The position numbers and the translations under genes were made by a program. The notes beneath the pieces were generated by a model, which was given only the letters and a program-made list of their open reading frames with translations, made no database searches and was not told where the DNA came from. Below are positions 62,381-64,000 of a DNA stretch of 64,000 nucleotides, piece by piece; within the stretch, counting starts at the first letter, position 1; each line of letters begins with the position of its first letter. The DNA is taken from positions 2,366,001-2,430,000 of the forward strand of contig OY829546.1 of the NCBI GenBank assembly GCA_963691705.1. Direction: 5' to 3'. The DNA comes from Viola odorata. Lineage: Eukaryota; Streptophyta; Magnoliopsida; Malpighiales; Violaceae.

Positions 62381-64000
62381 TTAGTCCCTTTTTTTTTCTG
62401 TGAATAAATGTACATTTTGTGAATTTCCTGTTTGTTGGGTCTTTCTTTCTGGAAGATTTTTAGCCCTCAGTCTTTTTCTTTGCAGGGTTAAAAGCTAAAA
62501 AAAAGCTATCTCTGGTTTTGTTTTTGCTGTTTTTTTTTCCTTTTCTAATCAAGTTTGAATTTTCTTGTGTTTGATTTCATCATTATCATGATAGACTTTA
62601 TCTTTAGTTAATGAATCTAACTGTACGGTTGTTTTTAGGGAAAGAAAGTTGAGATATGAGTTTTTGGTCGTTGAGAACACAATAAAGGCTCTCCCTCCTT
62701 CTTCTGTCACTCTCTTGCTCTCTTTTCTTTTATTTTTTCTTTTGCTTCCTTTCCTCTTTTCTTTTATCTCCAAAAATCTAACCAACACAATCTTTTAGCT
62801 CATTAACCACAATTACTACGGATCAAGAATCAAGATTAGTGATTAAAGAAACTAGACATGGACGTATTGGCGTTAAAATACGAGTAGTGTTTTGAATTTG
62901 AGTGAATGATAATGGTAGATGATGAGTTGAGAAAGTGACATGGTGCCTCGTATAGGCATAATATATTTTTCACGTTTTTTTCTTTAAAAGATGTTAGTAC
63001 TACGAAGAAATCAACAATGTGTCTTGTGTATGGATGAACAGCGTGTTCTACAGTAAAAGGTATGATGTGCCAAAAGCCTTTGCTGAGTTGGGCCGAGCTG
63101 GACCCGACTTAGCTCTACCTATGAACAGGTCAAAGTAAATCAAGAGTAACCCATGCATAAATCGAGCTATTTTATTTTATTTTAGAAGTAATCAAAACTC
63201 ATTTAAACTAAGTAATTCACGGTAACCCAATTAATTAATTTTTTATATTAAAAAGTTGAATAACGCCAACGGAGGTGCCACGTTGGTGAGTTTTCATTTA
63301 TCATAAAAAAAGATGATGTATCCAATCCAATGAATTAATTCAGCACCTATGGTTGACCAACGTGCGCAAAAAAGGCTTATGGGTTGGATGTCATTATTAA
63401 TCTATTTATGGGTACTACCACTTCCACCAATTTGAAACCCACATCAAATTCTCCACTCCTTACACAATTTGTATTTCCAAATCATTCTATTAGTGACGGA
63501 GGGAGTAGAATACGATATACCCAAATTATTTTATTAGTTCCGTGATTTTTTAATATTATGATAGTAAAGATAAACCATACCCATAATTATGAGTGCAAAA
63601 GTTATTTCTAGTAATTATTAGAAAGAATGGTCTCTTTTTAATGCCTCTTTTTAGATATCACACACACCACGTTCTCTTCCTTTTCTTCGCAAAGAATATA
63701 GTTGAATTGAGTGTTTTTTCTAGCTCCATTATCACATGTTGTGAGTAATTTGTGTTTTTTTAGTCCAATTTTAATTTGCGTTCGATGGATAATTTATTGA
63801 CGAAAAAATAAAGTTCATCGATAAAACTCATTTTTTTATTGGAAATATAGTTTAATTATCGAACGCGCTTCAATATTATCATACTAAATTAAGTAAAATT
63901 TTAAATTTGAATTTCGAACAAAAAAAAAGAAAGAAAAGAAGTTAGAGCAGTATGGACATAAATATCTATGTTGGTATGCCTTAACTCTGCATACCTAACA
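62381..64000. other. 3' UTR and spacer to the window end
   Basis: No gene or complete element recognised; T-rich 3' UTR, then AT-rich sequence. Confidence 0.5.

Overview
This window is nuclear DNA from a flowering plant, almost certainly a core eudicot. The genes have many short GT-AG introns, the spacers are AT-rich, and the proteins are plant-specific: EMF1, a MET1-type DNA methyltransferase, a DREB factor, GT47 glycosyltransferases and a plant carotenoid cleavage dioxygenase (CCD) family. I rebuilt each gene by hand from splice sites. In the intact genes the exon lengths sum to whole codons, which is strong internal support.

Layout: (1) 1-4477, minus: EMF1, cut by the left edge, with a GA-rich leader and telobox-rich upstream DNA. 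(2) 5.7-10.9 kb: gene-free spacer. (3) 11055-14616, plus: CXC-domain protein of the TSO1/LIN54 family (TCX). (4) 15331-16588: Mutator-like foldback element with a perfect 10-bp target duplication. (5) 17031-19710, plus: alpha/beta hydrolase. (6) 20012-21693, minus: PEX4, the peroxisomal ubiquitin-conjugating enzyme, whose first coding exon is only the ATG. (7) 21875-23140: second foldback element, and 23304-23729: hAT-like MITE. (8) 26581-33088, plus: MET1. (9) 33456-36381, minus: CCD-family gene carrying an in-frame TGA and a 1-base deletion. (10) 38880-41503 and 44073-46649, plus: tandem GT47 exostosin-type glycosyltransferases. (11) 47323-49701, plus: small basic protein of unknown function with a perfect 210-bp tandem duplication in its last intron. 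(12) 50.5-56.6 kb: a ~1-kb tandem duplication whose second copy is split by a decayed Ty1/Copia LTR retrotransposon. (13) 56.6-61.6 kb: gene-free. (14) 61652-62380, plus: single-exon TINY-type DREB factor.

The gene set matches, from memory, two duplicated segments of Arabidopsis chromosome 5: EMF1/TINY2/exostosin near At5g115xx-116xx, and PEX4/hydrolase/CXC/TINY/exostosin near At5g257xx-258xx. The window therefore looks like the unsplit ancestral block plus MET1 and the CCD gene. Functionally, EMF1 (Polycomb silencing), MET1 (CG methylation maintenance) and a CXC protein of the family that includes DREAM subunits are chromatin regulators lying within 33 kb. Both MET1 and the CXC gene have upstream E2F-type sites. 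I found no CRISPR array, tRNA, rRNA or clearly new multi-gene system. The most notable items are the broken CCD gene, the ATG-only exon, the foldback elements and the retrotransposon with a paralogous empty site.
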